From: Insolitispirillum peregrinum | GTDB taxonomy: Bacteria > Pseudomonadota > Alphaproteobacteria > Rhodospirillales > Rhodospirillaceae | Direction: 5' to 3' (one strand) | Assembly: GCF_042665255.1 (NCBI RefSeq) | Contig: NZ_JBHTCD010000018.1 | Length of the DNA: 64,000 bases | Shown: positions 7,431 through 18,100 of the stretch, in pieces | Layout: each line of letters opens with the position of its first letter | Position numbering within the stretch: the first letter of the stretch is position 1 | Translations under genes and position numbers: made by a program | The notes under the pieces: model-generated | Seen by the model: only the letters and a program-made list of their open reading frames with translations | What the model was told of the DNA's origin: nothing | The model's database searches: none

Positions 7431-8513
7431 ATGCAAAGCCGTGTCCCTTCCAAAATCACCCGATCGGTTTCTATGGCTGTTTCCACCACTCTCGCCCTGG
7501 CGATCGGGGTGTCCTCGACCAGCGCCGCCTTTGCTGGCGAGCTGAACATCCTGACCTGGGAAGGTTATGCCGATCCCAGCTTTATCAAGGACTTTGAAAC
7601 CAAAAGCAGCTGTAAGGTCTCGGCCACCTACGTCGGCAGCAACGACGACTTCGCGCCCAAACTGGCGGCGGGATCGGGTGTTTACGACATCATCGTGCCG
7701 TCGATTGATACAATCGGGCAAATGCGGCTGGCCGGCTTTGTGGACTCGATCGACCTGAAAAAAGTCCCCGAGTTCGGACAAGTCCACGCCAAATTCCGCA
7801 GCAACCCGGACGTGACGGTGAACGGCGAGGTGTGGGCGGTGCCGTTGATCTGGGGGTCGGTGTCGGTGTTGTACCGGACGGACAAGGTCACCCAGCCGAA
7901 CAGCATCAAGGTGCTGTGGAACCCGGACTACAAGGGCCGCATTTCGCTGTGGGATGACAAGAGCGCCATTTACTGGGCGGCGCGGATGTTGGGCTATGAC
8001 AACATCTATGATCTGGATGACACGCAGCTTGCGACCATCAAGGCCCGGCTGATCGAGCAAAAGCCGCTGGTCCGCAAGTACTGGAGCACCGCAGGCGAAC
8101 TGGCCCAGTTGTTCCTGAACGACGAAGTGTGGGTCTCCAACGCCTGGACCGGCCTGATTTCCAAGGAAATCCGCAAGGGGGGCAAGCCGTTCACCGTCGC
8201 TGAAGTCGATCCTGCGGAAAAATCCGAAGGCTGGATGGACTCGATGATGCTGGTGAAGGGCTCGCCGAACACTGACTGCTCGTATCAGTTCATCAACTAC
8301 ATGCTGTCGGCCAAGGGCCAGTGCGGCATCGTCGGCTCGACCGATTACTTCCCGACCAACCCGGTGTCAGCCAAGACCTGCCTGCCCGCCGAGGAAGCCA
8401 GGAGCCGCCATCTCGACGACCCCGGCTATGTCGACAGTCTGGTGATGTGGCAGATGCCCAAGCGCCTGGACGCCTATCTGGAAACCTGGAACGCGGTCAA
8501 GGCGGCGATGTAG
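7431..8513 (+). CDS. potF: Polyamine ABC transporter, periplasmic binding protein
   Basis: A 360-residue binding protein. I choose ATG 7431 because AAGGAG lies seven bases upstream. The signal peptide covers the first 32 residues or so and cleaves near AFA-GELNIL. The mature N-terminus (LNILTWEGYADPSF) and GSVSVLYRTDKV are typical of the PotD/PotF/YdcS group of spermidine and putrescine receptors. The product binds substrate in the periplasm and delivers it to the permease pair encoded downstream. Gene order (receptor, ATPase, two permeases) matches potFGHI and ydcSTUV. The exact substrate is inferred. Confidence 0.85.
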   Translation: MQSRVPSKITRSVSMAVSTTLALAIGVSSTSAAFAGELNILTWEGYADPSFIKDFETKSSCKVSATYVGSNDDFAPKLAAGSGVYDIIVPSIDTIGQMRLAGFVDSIDLKKVPEFGQVHAKFRSNPDVTVNGEVWAVPLIWGSVSVLYRTDKVTQPNSIKVLWNPDYKGRISLWDDKSAIYWAARMLGYDNIYDLDDTQLATIKARLIEQKPLVRKYWSTAGELAQLFLNDEVWVSNAWTGLISKEIRKGGKPFTVAEVDPAEKSEGWMDSMMLVKGSPNTDCSYQFINYMLSAKGQCGIVGSTDYFPTNPVSAKTCLPAEEARSRHLDDPGYVDSLVMWQMPKRLDAYLETWNAVKAAM

Positions 8514-8601
8514 TCCAGGGGAGACAGGCAGACACTCAGGGCCGCTCTGTGTGGGGCAGAGCGGCTCCGCAGATATTGTGCTGGTCGGGAGGCAGGCTGT
8601 A

Positions 8602-9720
8602 ATGAAGACCATTATCCAACTGGAAAACGTGAGCAAAATCTATACCGGCGGCTTCAAGGCCGTGGACGGGATCAACCTTGGCATCCTCGAAGGCGAGTTC
8701 GTGACGCTGCTGGGGCCTTCGGGCTGCGGCAAGACCACCACCTTGCGGATGCTGGCTGGCTTTGAAGAACCGACCCGGGGGCGAATCTCGCTGGATGGCC
8801 AGGACATCACCGACAGCCCTCCCTACCGTCGCCCGATCAACACGGTTTTTCAGGACTACGCGCTGTTTCCGCACTTGTCGGTGCTGGACAACGTCGCCTA
8901 TGGCCTGCGTACCGGCAAACGCAAGCTGGGACAGGCACTGGTCGCCGAGCGGGTAAAAAGCGCCCTGGGAATGGTGGGTCTGCTCGGCAAGGCCGACAAC
9001 CGGCCGGGGCAACTGTCGGGGGGCCAGCGTCAGCGAGTGGCGATGGCGCGGGCGTTGGCCTGCCAGCCGCGCGTGCTGTTGCTGGACGAACCGCTGTCAG
9101 CGCTGGACGTCAAGCTGCGCGAAAAGATGCAGGTCGAGCTGAAACAGCTCCATCAGCAACTGGGGATCACCTTTCTGATGGTCACCCACGACCAGAAAGA
9201 AGCGCTGGTGATGTCTGATCGCATCGTGGTGATGCACGACGGCAAAATTGCCCAGATCGGCACCCCCGAAGATTTGTACGACCGCCCGGCTTCGGCCTAT
9301 GTGGCGGATTTCATCGGGGCCTCGAACCTGCTGCACGGGAAGGTCTCGGCGCTGGGCGATGGCTTTGCCGAGGTGGATCTGGACGGAGCCGTCCTGCGCG
9401 GTCGGCTGGCCGACAGCGCACGCGGGTTGGCGGTGGGCGATGCGGCGGTGATCTCGCTGCGTCCCGAACGGGTCCAGCGGGTGACGGGCAGCGAAAACAA
9501 GGAGTCCCTCAGCGTCTTTGAGGCGCGGGTGATGAACCGCCACTTCCACGGCTATGACGTGCGACTGGATGCCAAGATCGGCGGTCGCTATCAAGACCTT
9601 GCCATCGACCTGCGCCGGGACAGCATCGCCATGGTCGACAGCCTGCCGCCGATGGGCGAGGTGGCCCGCTTTGCCATGACCGCCGCCGATGCTCTGGTCT
9701 TTGCGGAGGACCAACAATGA
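8602..9720 (+). CDS. potG: Polyamine ABC transporter, ATP-binding protein
   Basis: A 372-residue ABC ATPase. Walker A is GPSGCGKT (38-45), the signature is LSGGQRQRVAMARAL, Walker B is VLLLDEPLSALD, and the H-loop is in MVTHDQKEAL. A C-terminal TOBE-like regulatory domain follows from about residue 240. This length and architecture are those of PotA/PotG-type import ATPases. ATG 8602 has GGGAGG upstream. Its stop overlaps the next start by four bases (ATGA), which implies translational coupling with the permease. Confidence 0.9.
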   Translation: MKTIIQLENVSKIYTGGFKAVDGINLGILEGEFVTLLGPSGCGKTTTLRMLAGFEEPTRGRISLDGQDITDSPPYRRPINTVFQDYALFPHLSVLDNVAYGLRTGKRKLGQALVAERVKSALGMVGLLGKADNRPGQLSGGQRQRVAMARALACQPRVLLLDEPLSALDVKLREKMQVELKQLHQQLGITFLMVTHDQKEALVMSDRIVVMHDGKIAQIGTPEDLYDRPASAYVADFIGASNLLHGKVSALGDGFAEVDLDGAVLRGRLADSARGLAVGDAAVISLRPERVQRVTGSENKESLSVFEARVMNRHFHGYDVRLDAKIGGRYQDLAIDLRRDSIAMVDSLPPMGEVARFAMTAADALVFAEDQQ

Positions 9721-10589
9721 CCCCACGTCAAAAGCGCCACTGGTTAGGCTTTGCCGGTGTCTTTGGTGTGCCGCTGGTCTGGACCTCGCTGTTCCTGCTG
9801 ATCCCTTATGCGGTGATGCTGGCGGTCAGTTTCTGGACCCGCAAGTTTCCGCTGTTCGTTCCCGATTTTCAGTTTGGCAATTTCCGGCAGGTCTTTGCCG
9901 ATCCGCAGTACCTCGAGGTCCTGCTGCGCACCGGCAAAATCGCGGCACTCGTATCGGTGTTTGCCCTGGCGCTGGGCTATCCACTGGCCTACTTCCTGAT
10001 CTTTATCGTGCGTACCGCCAAGGTCCGGAACTTTTTGTACATGGTGGTGATCGTGCCGCTGTGGGTGTCGTATCTGCTGCGTGCCTATGTGTGGAAGATC
10101 ATTCTGGGAACCGGCGGTGTCCTGAACTCGTTCCTGATGTGGACGGGGATCATCGACCAGCCGTCGGGGCTGTTCCTCTATAACCAGACGGCAATGATCA
10201 TCACCCTGACCTACATCTTCATCCCGTTCATGGTGATGCCGATTTACACCGCGCTGGAAAAGATTCCGCCACGCCTGATTGAGGCCTCGCACGACCTGGG
10301 CGAAGGCCCGTTCTGGACCTTCCTGCGGGTGGTGCTGCCGCTGTCGTGGGGCGGCGTGGTCGCCGGGGCAACACTGACCTTTTGTCTGGCATTCGGGGAT
10401 TTTGTGGCGCCGTCCCTCGTCGGCGGACCCGATGGCATGCTGGTCGCCAACACCGTACAAACACAGTTCGGCGCCGCGCTGAACTGGCCGCTGGGCTCGG
10501 CGTTATCGACGGTGATCCTGCTGCTTGTGCTGACCATCATCACCATTTCCGAGCGTTCTGAACGCTATGGCAAGATCGACCTCGATTAA
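9717..10589 (+). CDS. potH: Polyamine ABC transporter, permease subunit 1
   Basis: A 290-residue inner-membrane permease with about six hydrophobic segments. The cytoplasmic EAA loop that docks to the ATPase is EASHDLGEGPFWTFLRVVLP. The sequence fits the PotB/PotH group of BPD-type permeases. The ATG overlaps the stop of the ATPase gene, and the second permease gene follows 11 bases after its stop. Together these place it in one transporter operon. Confidence 0.9.
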   Translation: MTPRQKRHWLGFAGVFGVPLVWTSLFLLIPYAVMLAVSFWTRKFPLFVPDFQFGNFRQVFADPQYLEVLLRTGKIAALVSVFALALGYPLAYFLIFIVRTAKVRNFLYMVVIVPLWVSYLLRAYVWKIILGTGGVLNSFLMWTGIIDQPSGLFLYNQTAMIITLTYIFIPFMVMPIYTALEKIPPRLIEASHDLGEGPFWTFLRVVLPLSWGGVVAGATLTFCLAFGDFVAPSLVGGPDGMLVANTVQTQFGAALNWPLGSALSTVILLLVLTIITISERSERYGKIDLD

Positions 10590-10600
10590 GGAGCAAGACC

Positions 10601-11383
10601 ATGCACAAGCTGTATTGGTGGCAACGCGGGTTGCTGGGCGTGGTTGGCGGGACGATGGTTTACCTGTACCTGCCGATCGTGGTGCTGGTGGTGTTCAGCT
10701 TCAACTCGAACGCGGTGATGAGCCTGCCGCTGGCCGAATTCACCTTTGACTGGTACCGCAAGGTACTGGCCAACGAGGCGATGCTGACCGCACTGGGGAA
10801 CAGCCTGATCGTGGCAAGCTGCGCGACGGTGCTGACGGTGGTGATCGGTGTTCCGGCGGCTCTGGTGATTGACCGCTATCGCCTGCCGGGGCTGGGCCTG
10901 TTTCGCCGGACGATCCTGTTGCCGCTGTCGCTGCCGGGGATCGTCACCGGGATTGCCATGCTGAACTTTTACCGCCAGCTTGGCATTCCGCTGGGGCTGG
11001 GGGCGATCATCATTGGCCACTCAACGGCTTTGCTGGGAATTGTGGTGTCGCAGGTTCTGACCCGGCTGTCGCGCTTTAACCGCCGTCTGGAAGAAGCCTC
11101 GCAAGATTTGGGTGCCGGGCCTATCGAAACCTTTTTCAAGGTGACCTTGCCCGGTATCCGCTCGGCGATCATTGGCAGTGCGCTGCTCTCGTTCACTTTG
11201 TCCTTTGACGAGATTCCGGTGACCTATTTCCTGACCGGGCGCGACAACACGCTGCCGATGTACATTTACTCGACCCTGCGCCGGGGCATCACGCCCGAGA
11301 TCAATGCGATCGGGACGCTGATTATTCTGGCATCCCTGGTGCTGATTGTGGCGTCGGTATCGATGCTGAAAGACAAGGATTAG
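10601..11383 (+). CDS. potI: Polyamine ABC transporter, permease subunit 2
   Basis: A 260-residue permease of the PotC/PotI group. It has an N-terminal membrane segment (YLPIVVLVVFSFNSN), five further hydrophobic stretches, and the EAA loop EASQDLGAGPIETFFKVTLP. AAGGAG precedes the ATG. It is the last gene of the transporter set. Its TAG stop (11381-11383) is formed at the junction with a G-family repeat that starts TA-GACCAGCGTGC, so the repeat begins exactly at the end of the gene. Confidence 0.9.
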   Translation: MHKLYWWQRGLLGVVGGTMVYLYLPIVVLVVFSFNSNAVMSLPLAEFTFDWYRKVLANEAMLTALGNSLIVASCATVLTVVIGVPAALVIDRYRLPGLGLFRRTILLPLSLPGIVTGIAMLNFYRQLGIPLGLGAIIIGHSTALLGIVVSQVLTRLSRFNRRLEEASQDLGAGPIETFFKVTLPGIRSAIIGSALLSFTLSFDEIPVTYFLTGRDNTLPMYIYSTLRRGITPEINAIGTLIILASLVLIVASVSMLKDKD

Positions 11384-11500
11384 ACCAGCGTGCGCTAAAG
11401 CTGGCGCCACAGTACACGACAGTTGTGAAACAAGGTCATGGAGCACTGCTCCACACCTCGCCGGGGCCTTCAGGCCCCGGACCCCATTCTTTTGGGACTC
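11381..11500. repeat. G half-element and F element after potI
   Basis: The stretch begins TAGACCAGCGTGC (G family) and continues into an F-family left end at 11409-11422 (CACAGTACACGACA). The GGAGC-ACT-GCTCC hairpin core is at 11440-11452. The second hairpin, with arms GGGGCC and GGCCCC, is intact at 11463-11478. The F right end is not recognisable. The second hairpin could also end potI transcription. Confidence 0.65.
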
Positions 11501-11547
11501 AAAGACGACATGGGGAAACACAGATTAAATGAAATCCCGGAAACGAC

Positions 11548-11576
11548 AAAACCCCCCGCTTTAGGCGGAGGGTTTT
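11548..11576 (-). terminator. Terminator of the tRNA-Ala pair
   Basis: On the minus strand, CCCTCCGC and GCGGGGGG form a stem with a five-base loop, followed by TTTTG. It lies directly after the CCA end of the second tRNA to be transcribed. The shape and position fit an intrinsic terminator. Confidence 0.7.
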
Positions 11577-11579
11577 GAT

Positions 11580-11655
<76 letters not shown>

Positions 11656-11710
11656 AAGGGACCCGGCGAATGCCGGTAGTATGGTAACCTGCACCTGAAA
11701 CAACCTGACT

Positions 11711-11786
<76 letters not shown>

Positions 11787-11978
11787 AATAAGTCACGTTA
11801 TTTTCAGAATTCAGACTGATGTTCCGGCAGAGCCGACTTTTCCGTCTGCACCGTCCGCTGTTTGGGTAACCTCGTTCGGTGGAGCGGGACCATAGTGGCT
11901 CTGGCCGGGGCTGGCAAGCAAAAAAAACAGGGTCAGTGATTTTTTTATGTCAGGGCTGGTGGGTGGGGGGAAGACGAT

Positions 11979-12017
11979 AAAAAAACACCGCCGCCCGGCA
12001 TGGCCCGGCGGCGGTGT
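11979..12017 (-). terminator. Terminator of the TIGR02300-type gene
   Basis: On the minus strand a GC-rich stem (CACCGCCGCC with GGCGGCGGTG) is followed by seven T residues, about 30 bases after the stop of the acidic zinc-ribbon gene. It is a textbook intrinsic terminator. Confidence 0.8.
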
Positions 12018-12047
12018 CTGTCGGCATGGGCAACCGGCAGGAACGAC

Positions 12048-12392
12048 TTATTCGTCGTCGTTGCCGGATTCCATATGGTCGATCACTTCGGCCATATCGT
12101 CATCGTCTTCGCCCAGATCCGAGGTGTCTTCCATCAGATCGCCTTCGTCACCATCATCGTCGGTGAGCAAGGTTTCATCGACCTCATCCTCGTCTTCAAC
12201 GACAGGACGAGCGACCACGGCCTTTTTGGCGGCATCGCTGCGCGAACCCTTGCCGCCGCGCTTGAGCTTCACCACGTCCTTTTCGTTTTCAGCGCCACAT
12301 TTCGGGCAAACGATCGGGGTCTTGTTCAGGTCGTAAAAGCGTGCGCCACAGGTGGTGCAGGTACGCTTGGTGCCAAGTTGCGGATTGACCAC
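12048..12392 (-). CDS. TIGR02300-type protein: zinc ribbon with acidic tail
   Basis: A 114-residue protein with two parts. Residues 11-33 carry a four-cysteine zinc ribbon (CTTC...CPKC) around GARFYDLNK, the FYDLN hallmark of this alphaproteobacterial family. The second half is extremely acidic (DEDEVDE, DDDGDEGD, GEDDDD). The start is GTG at 12392 with GGAGG at good spacing. Function is unknown. It is divergent from aroA, a neighbourhood I associate with this family in alphaproteobacteria. The tail suggests interaction with basic proteins or ribosomes, but that is only a guess. Confidence 0.85.
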   Translation of the reverse strand: MVNPQLGTKRTCTTCGARFYDLNKTPIVCPKCGAENEKDVVKLKRGGKGSRSDAAKKAVVARPVVEDEDEVDETLLTDDDGDEGDLMEDTSDLGEDDDDMAEVIDHMESGNDDE

Positions 12393-12596
12393 CCGAGTCC
12401 TCCAGCATGTTTGTCAGGTACGAAAAGCGCATTTGCCACTTTATGCGGCCCCTGTCAAAAGCAAAAATGCAACCGCCTGTCGAAAGCGGCCCCTATGCCG
12501 GGCGACAGCCCTATGGTACCAAACCCGTCGGAATGGATGCGATACCTGCTCTGGCCGTCTGGTCGGGGGCAGAACAGCCAGGAAATGGAACAGGTC

Positions 12597-13943
12597 ATGA
12601 GCAGCAGCGAAGCTCCCCAGCCGTTATGGTCCCGTCCGCGTGGTGCCCTGAAAGGCACCTTGACCGTGCCGGGCGACAAGTCGATTTCGCACCGGGCGCT
12701 GATGTTCGGGGCGCTGGCGTTGGGGGAAACCACCGTCGAGGGCCTGCTGGAAGGCGAAGACGTTTTGCGCACCGCCCAGGCGATGCGGCAACTGGGGGCG
12801 ACGGTCGAGCGGCTGGGCGAAGGGTCGTGGCGTCTGCAAGGGCGCGGTGTCGGCGGCCTGTGCGAACCCGACGACGTGCTGGACATGGGCAACTCCGGGA
12901 CCGGTGCCCGCCTGCTGATGGGCCTGCTGGCCACTCATCCGTTCACCAGCGTGCTGACCGGTGACGCCTCGCTGCGCAAGCGTCCGATGGCGCGGGTGAC
13001 GGTGCCGCTGTCGCATTTCGGCGCAACCTTCACTGGCCGCTCGGGCGGGCGTCTGCCGCTGGCGGTGACCGGGACCGCAACACCGGTACCGCAGACCTAC
13101 GAACTGCCGGTGGCCTCGGCGCAGGTGAAAAGCGCGGTGCTGCTGGCCGGTCTGAACACCCCGGGCGTGACCACCGTCATCGAGCCGGAAGCCACCCGTG
13201 ACCACAGCGAACTGATGCTGCGCGCTTTTGGTGCCGACCTGACGGTCAGCGTGCGCGATGACGGGGCGCGGGTGATCACCCTGGTTGGTCAGCCGGAGCT
13301 GACCGGTCGCGCCGTCAAGGTGCCGGGCGACCCGTCCTCGGCAGCGTTCCCGGTGGTGGCGGCGCTGATCGTTCCCGGCTCGCACATCGTGGTGCGCAAT
13401 GTCGGGATGAATCCGCTGCGCACCGGCCTGTTCACCACCCTGCTGGAAATGGGTGCCGACATCAAACTGGTCAACGAGCGCGAGGAAGCCGGTGAGCCGG
13501 TGGCCGACCTCGAGGTCCGTTACAGCGCCCTGAAAGGGGTGACGGTGCCGCCCGAACGCGCCCCCAGCATGATCGACGAATACCCGATCCTGTCGGTGGC
13601 GGCGGCCTGCGCCAGCGGGGAAACCCGCATGCTTGGTCTGGCCGAACTGCGGGTGAAGGAAAGCGACCGTCTGGCAGCGATGGCCGATGGCCTGAAGGCC
13701 TGCGGCGCAGACACCGAGGTGGCCGAAAACGATACGCTGGTGGTGCGCGGCACCGGCCAGCCGCCGCGCGGCGGAGCGATGATCCCGGTCAACCTCGATC
13801 ACCGCATCGGCATGAGCTATCTGGTGCTGGGGATGACCACCGCCGAAGCGGTCGGCATTGATGATGCCTCGGCGATTGCCACCAGCTTCCCCGGCTTTGC
13901 CGACATGATGATTGAGCTGGGAGCCGATATTCATGGCGCATGA
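12597..13943 (+). CDS. aroA: 3-phosphoshikimate 1-carboxyvinyltransferase (EPSP synthase), class II type
   Basis: A 448-residue EPSP synthase catalysing the sixth step of the shikimate pathway. Conserved blocks are GDKSISHRALM near the N-terminus, MGNSGTGARL, ASAQVKSAVLLAGLNTPG, GDPSSAAFP, DEYPILSVAA and ELRVKESDRL. Their overall pattern is that of the class II (CP4-like) enzymes. At the position where CP4 has the alanine linked to glyphosate tolerance, this protein has glycine. I use ATG 12597; an in-frame ATG at 12585 is possible. The gene overlaps cmk by 11 bases, the classic aroA-cmk-rpsA order. Confidence 0.95.
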   Translation: MSSSEAPQPLWSRPRGALKGTLTVPGDKSISHRALMFGALALGETTVEGLLEGEDVLRTAQAMRQLGATVERLGEGSWRLQGRGVGGLCEPDDVLDMGNSGTGARLLMGLLATHPFTSVLTGDASLRKRPMARVTVPLSHFGATFTGRSGGRLPLAVTGTATPVPQTYELPVASAQVKSAVLLAGLNTPGVTTVIEPEATRDHSELMLRAFGADLTVSVRDDGARVITLVGQPELTGRAVKVPGDPSSAAFPVVAALIVPGSHIVVRNVGMNPLRTGLFTTLLEMGADIKLVNEREEAGEPVADLEVRYSALKGVTVPPERAPSMIDEYPILSVAAACASGETRMLGLAELRVKESDRLAAMADGLKACGADTEVAENDTLVVRGTGQPPRGGAMIPVNLDHRIGMSYLVLGMTTAEAVGIDDASAIATSFPGFADMMIELGADIHGA

Positions 13944-14592
13944 TCTGCTGGTGATTGCCATCGATGGCCCGGCAGCGGCTGGCAAGGGCACGCTGGCCCG
14001 CCGTCTGGCGAACGAGCTGGGACTCGCCTACCTCGATACCGGCTCGATTTACCGGGCGGTCGGGGTGTCGGTGCTGAAAGCCGGGCAGGACCCGGCCGAC
14101 CCGGCAGCGGCGGCGGCGGCGGCGCAGGCGCTGACCCCCGACAGCCTGTCGGTCCTGCAACAAGACCCGCTGCTGCGCTCGGAAGATGGTGGCAAGGCCG
14201 CCTCGCTGGTTGCTGCCCAACCCGCTGTTCGGCAAGCCCTTCTTGATTTTCAGCGCGCCTTTGCCAGCACCCCGCCGGGTGGTGCCCGTGGGGCGGTGCT
14301 CGACGGACGCGATATCGGGACGGTGGTTTGCCCCGACGCCCGGGTGAAACTGTTCGTCACCGCCTCGGTCGAGGAACGTGCCCGCCGTCGCGTGAAGGAG
14401 TTGCGGGAACGGGGCGAAACGGTTATAGAGTCCGTCGTTCTTCAGGATATGAAGGACCGGGATGAACGCGATCAGGCGCGCGCTGTTGCGCCGTTGCGTC
14501 CGGCGGACGGTGCCCTGGTGCTCGACACCTCGGCGCTGGATGCCGATGCTGCGTTTGCAGCAGTTCTGGCCCATATCGGGGAACGTGGCTGA
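13933..14592 (+). CDS. cmk: Cytidylate kinase
   Basis: A 219-residue kinase that phosphorylates CMP and dCMP. The N-terminal P-loop is IDGPAAAGKGTLARRLA, followed by YLDTGSIYRAVG. LDGRDIGTVVCPDA and the DRDERDQARAVAPL block are family signatures. It starts inside the end of aroA and precedes rpsA by about 160 bases. An alanine-rich run (PADPAAAAAAAQAL) lies in the NMP-binding region. Cytoplasmic housekeeping enzyme. Confidence 0.95.
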   Translation: MAHDLLVIAIDGPAAAGKGTLARRLANELGLAYLDTGSIYRAVGVSVLKAGQDPADPAAAAAAAQALTPDSLSVLQQDPLLRSEDGGKAASLVAAQPAVRQALLDFQRAFASTPPGGARGAVLDGRDIGTVVCPDARVKLFVTASVEERARRRVKELRERGETVIESVVLQDMKDRDERDQARAVAPLRPADGALVLDTSALDADAAFAAVLAHIGERG

Positions 14593-14755
14593 AAACATGG
14601 CCCTGTTGACCGGCCTTACCGGCTGGTTCGACAAGGTTTTTTTGTTTTCGCCAGAGTAATGCCGGCAGGCGGGCCCATTGGGGGCTGCGTGCCAAAAGAC
14701 CGCCGGATACAACCGGCCGGCCTGAAAAATGACACTCGAAAGGATTTGTATTCCC

Positions 14756-16444
<1,689 letters not shown>

Positions 16445-16469
16445 CGGTCTCTCCGTTACCTGTCTGGTC

Positions 16470-16547
16470 TCCCCCGGGGATCCGCTGAGCGAACCCGGGG
16501 GAGGGCCCTTGCAAAAAAGCCACAGGCCAATGGTCTGTGGCTTTTTT
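16470..16547 (+). terminator. rpsA terminator region (two hairpins)
   Basis: A first strong stem pairs CTCCCCCGGG (from 16470) with CCCGGGGGAG. A second (16513-16547) pairs AAAAAAGCCACAG with CTGTGGCTTTTTT, leaving a six-T run. The second is a symmetric, probably bidirectional intrinsic terminator. Confidence 0.85.
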
Positions 16548-16686
16548 GATTGCCTGTCCGTATGATACACACATATTTCCGAGATCGTTTCCATAAAGAA
16601 ACATTACAACCATATATAGAACAAACGTAACAAACACTTTTATGGTTTGCAGAACCGGGACTGCTTTTGCTAGAGTGTCAGCACGT

Positions 16687-16789
16687 TAGAGCTGTGAGTC
16701 TTAAATGTGAATCATGCTCACAGCTCCAACCTTTTGTCTTGCCGCATTGTTGTTGCGAAACCGCTTCCCGCTTTTCGCACAATGCTCTA
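16687..16789. repeat. I+C composite palindromic element
   Basis: The left part pairs AGAGCTGTGAG (16688-16698) with CTCACAGCTC (16717-16726). The right part is a C-family palindrome (GCATTGTTG.. to ..CACAATGC, 16744-16785). TA stands at both outer ends (16687-16688 and 16788-16789). Diverged relatives of the same pair occur at 35906-35977 and 53310-53408. Confidence 0.65.
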
Positions 16790-16877
16790 GCCCGCGAGGG
16801 TTCATCTCTTGCCGGAGGTTTGTTTCCGTGCTGTATCCTCCCATGTTTTCCGGTGCTTTTGCTGGGGGACTGGCTCT

Positions 16878-17078
16878 ATGAGCGAGAAAAAAGATCTTCC
16901 CCTTTCACCTGTAGACGAACGGGTTAAAGTCCTCGAGGCACTCCGGACTGTTGCCTTGCGCTTTGAAAAGGACGTGGGGAAACTCGGCTATCACGAGATT
17001 GCCTTGCTGCTGGGAACGGCCCGGACGGCCGCAGAAGAAAATCTGCGAAGCATGTCAGATGACAGTACACGACAGTAA
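16878..17078 (+). CDS. Small hypothetical protein (66 aa)
   Basis: The ATG at 16878 is preceded by GGGGGA at eight bases. The product is a charged, probably helical protein (VDERVKVLEALRTVALRFEKDVGKLGYHEIALLLGTARTAAEENLR) with no membrane segment. Its last residues (DDSTRQ) and stop are encoded by the conserved repeat motif CAGTACACGACAG at 17063-17075, so the original 3' end has probably been replaced by a repeat fragment. I recognise no family. It may be the truncated start of a longer gene cut by the IS insertion next door. Confidence 0.45.
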   Translation: MSEKKDLPLSPVDERVKVLEALRTVALRFEKDVGKLGYHEIALLLGTARTAAEENLRSMSDDSTRQ

Positions 17079-17089
17079 TACCAACGGCT

Positions 17090-18100
17090 TTAACCACTGA
17101 CTGGCGCCCACTGGCGCGAGGCGATTGACCGGATGCGGCTGGGTGTAGCGATGAAATCGTTTCACGCACGGCAACAGGCATCGACGATGGCTTCTCAGAC
17201 GAGATGGCTGAGAGCGTTCTGGCGAAGGTATTGCCAGACGTTTTCGACCGGGTTCAATTCCGGGGCGTAGGGTGGCAACGGCAGCAAACGGCAGCACGGT
17301 GATGTTGCTCGGGACCACCACGCACCGCCGGTCTTGTGCCATCCTGCGCCGTCAAGAGTGAGGATGGCGTGGGCACCCGGAGCGATTTGGCGGCTGACTT
17401 CGGCCAGATGCAAGGTCATGGCTTCGATGTTGACTGTTGGCAGGACCAGTCCCGCAGCGATTTCTCGCGCCGGACAGACGGCACCAAAAATATAGGCCCA
17501 CGTATAGCGACAGTCTCGCGGTGCGGGAGAGCGTGACCCGCGTTCAGCCCAAGCGTAGCTCAGAGTTCCTTGTTGTCCAACTCTCGCCTCGTCCTGCCAC
17601 CAGATTTCAAGGGGCTTGCCTTTCGCGGCTTGCGGCAAAGCGGCGTCAGCGGCCAGCGTAATGCGGTGACCGACTGGCAGACGTTCCAGCATGAGCAGTG
17701 CGGCTTCGCGCCCGGCTGTTCCGGTAGCGTGGGCCAGTGTGGCATCAATGATCAGGGCGTGGCGGTTTTCCCCACGAAAATTGCGCTCGTCGCTGCGCCC
17801 AACGGCCTCGGGCGGGGTCATGCCCGTTGTCCCGGGTGGGGTGGCATCATCATCCCCACCGGCAGCAGCATCCTTTGGCTTGAAGCTCTTCATGCTGGCC
17901 CACGCCTCGATCAGGGTACCATCGACCGAGAAATGATCCTCCGACAACAGCACCTTCACCCGGGGCCGGTTCAGCACTGCCGCCATGAATTTGGCAGCAA
18001 TATCTCCCGCCAGGAGCCGCTCGCGGTTCTTGGTGAACACCGTTACATCCCGGATCGGCGCATCCATCGACAGTCCGACAAACCAGCGAAACATCAAATT
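17090..18100 (-). pseudogene. Fused transposase remnant: IS5-type N-part joined to IS630-type C-part
   Basis: A 300-codon frame starts at 18097. Residues 1 to about 150 (FRWFVGLSMDAP, NRERLLAGDIAAKF, DHFSVDGTLIEAWASMKSF) are IS5/IS1182-like but lack the stretch between RNFRGENR and HALIID. From about residue 155 (LEIWWQDEARVGQQGTLSYAW, HAILTLDGAGWH, PPYAPELNPVENVW) it is an IS630-type DDE_3 domain. The join is near 17635. The frame stops at a TGA (17195-17197). Beyond it the IS630 C-terminus continues in frame through a second TGA to a TAA at about 17090. The 5' end is cut exactly where an E-family palindrome begins at 18100. Inactive. Confidence 0.8.
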
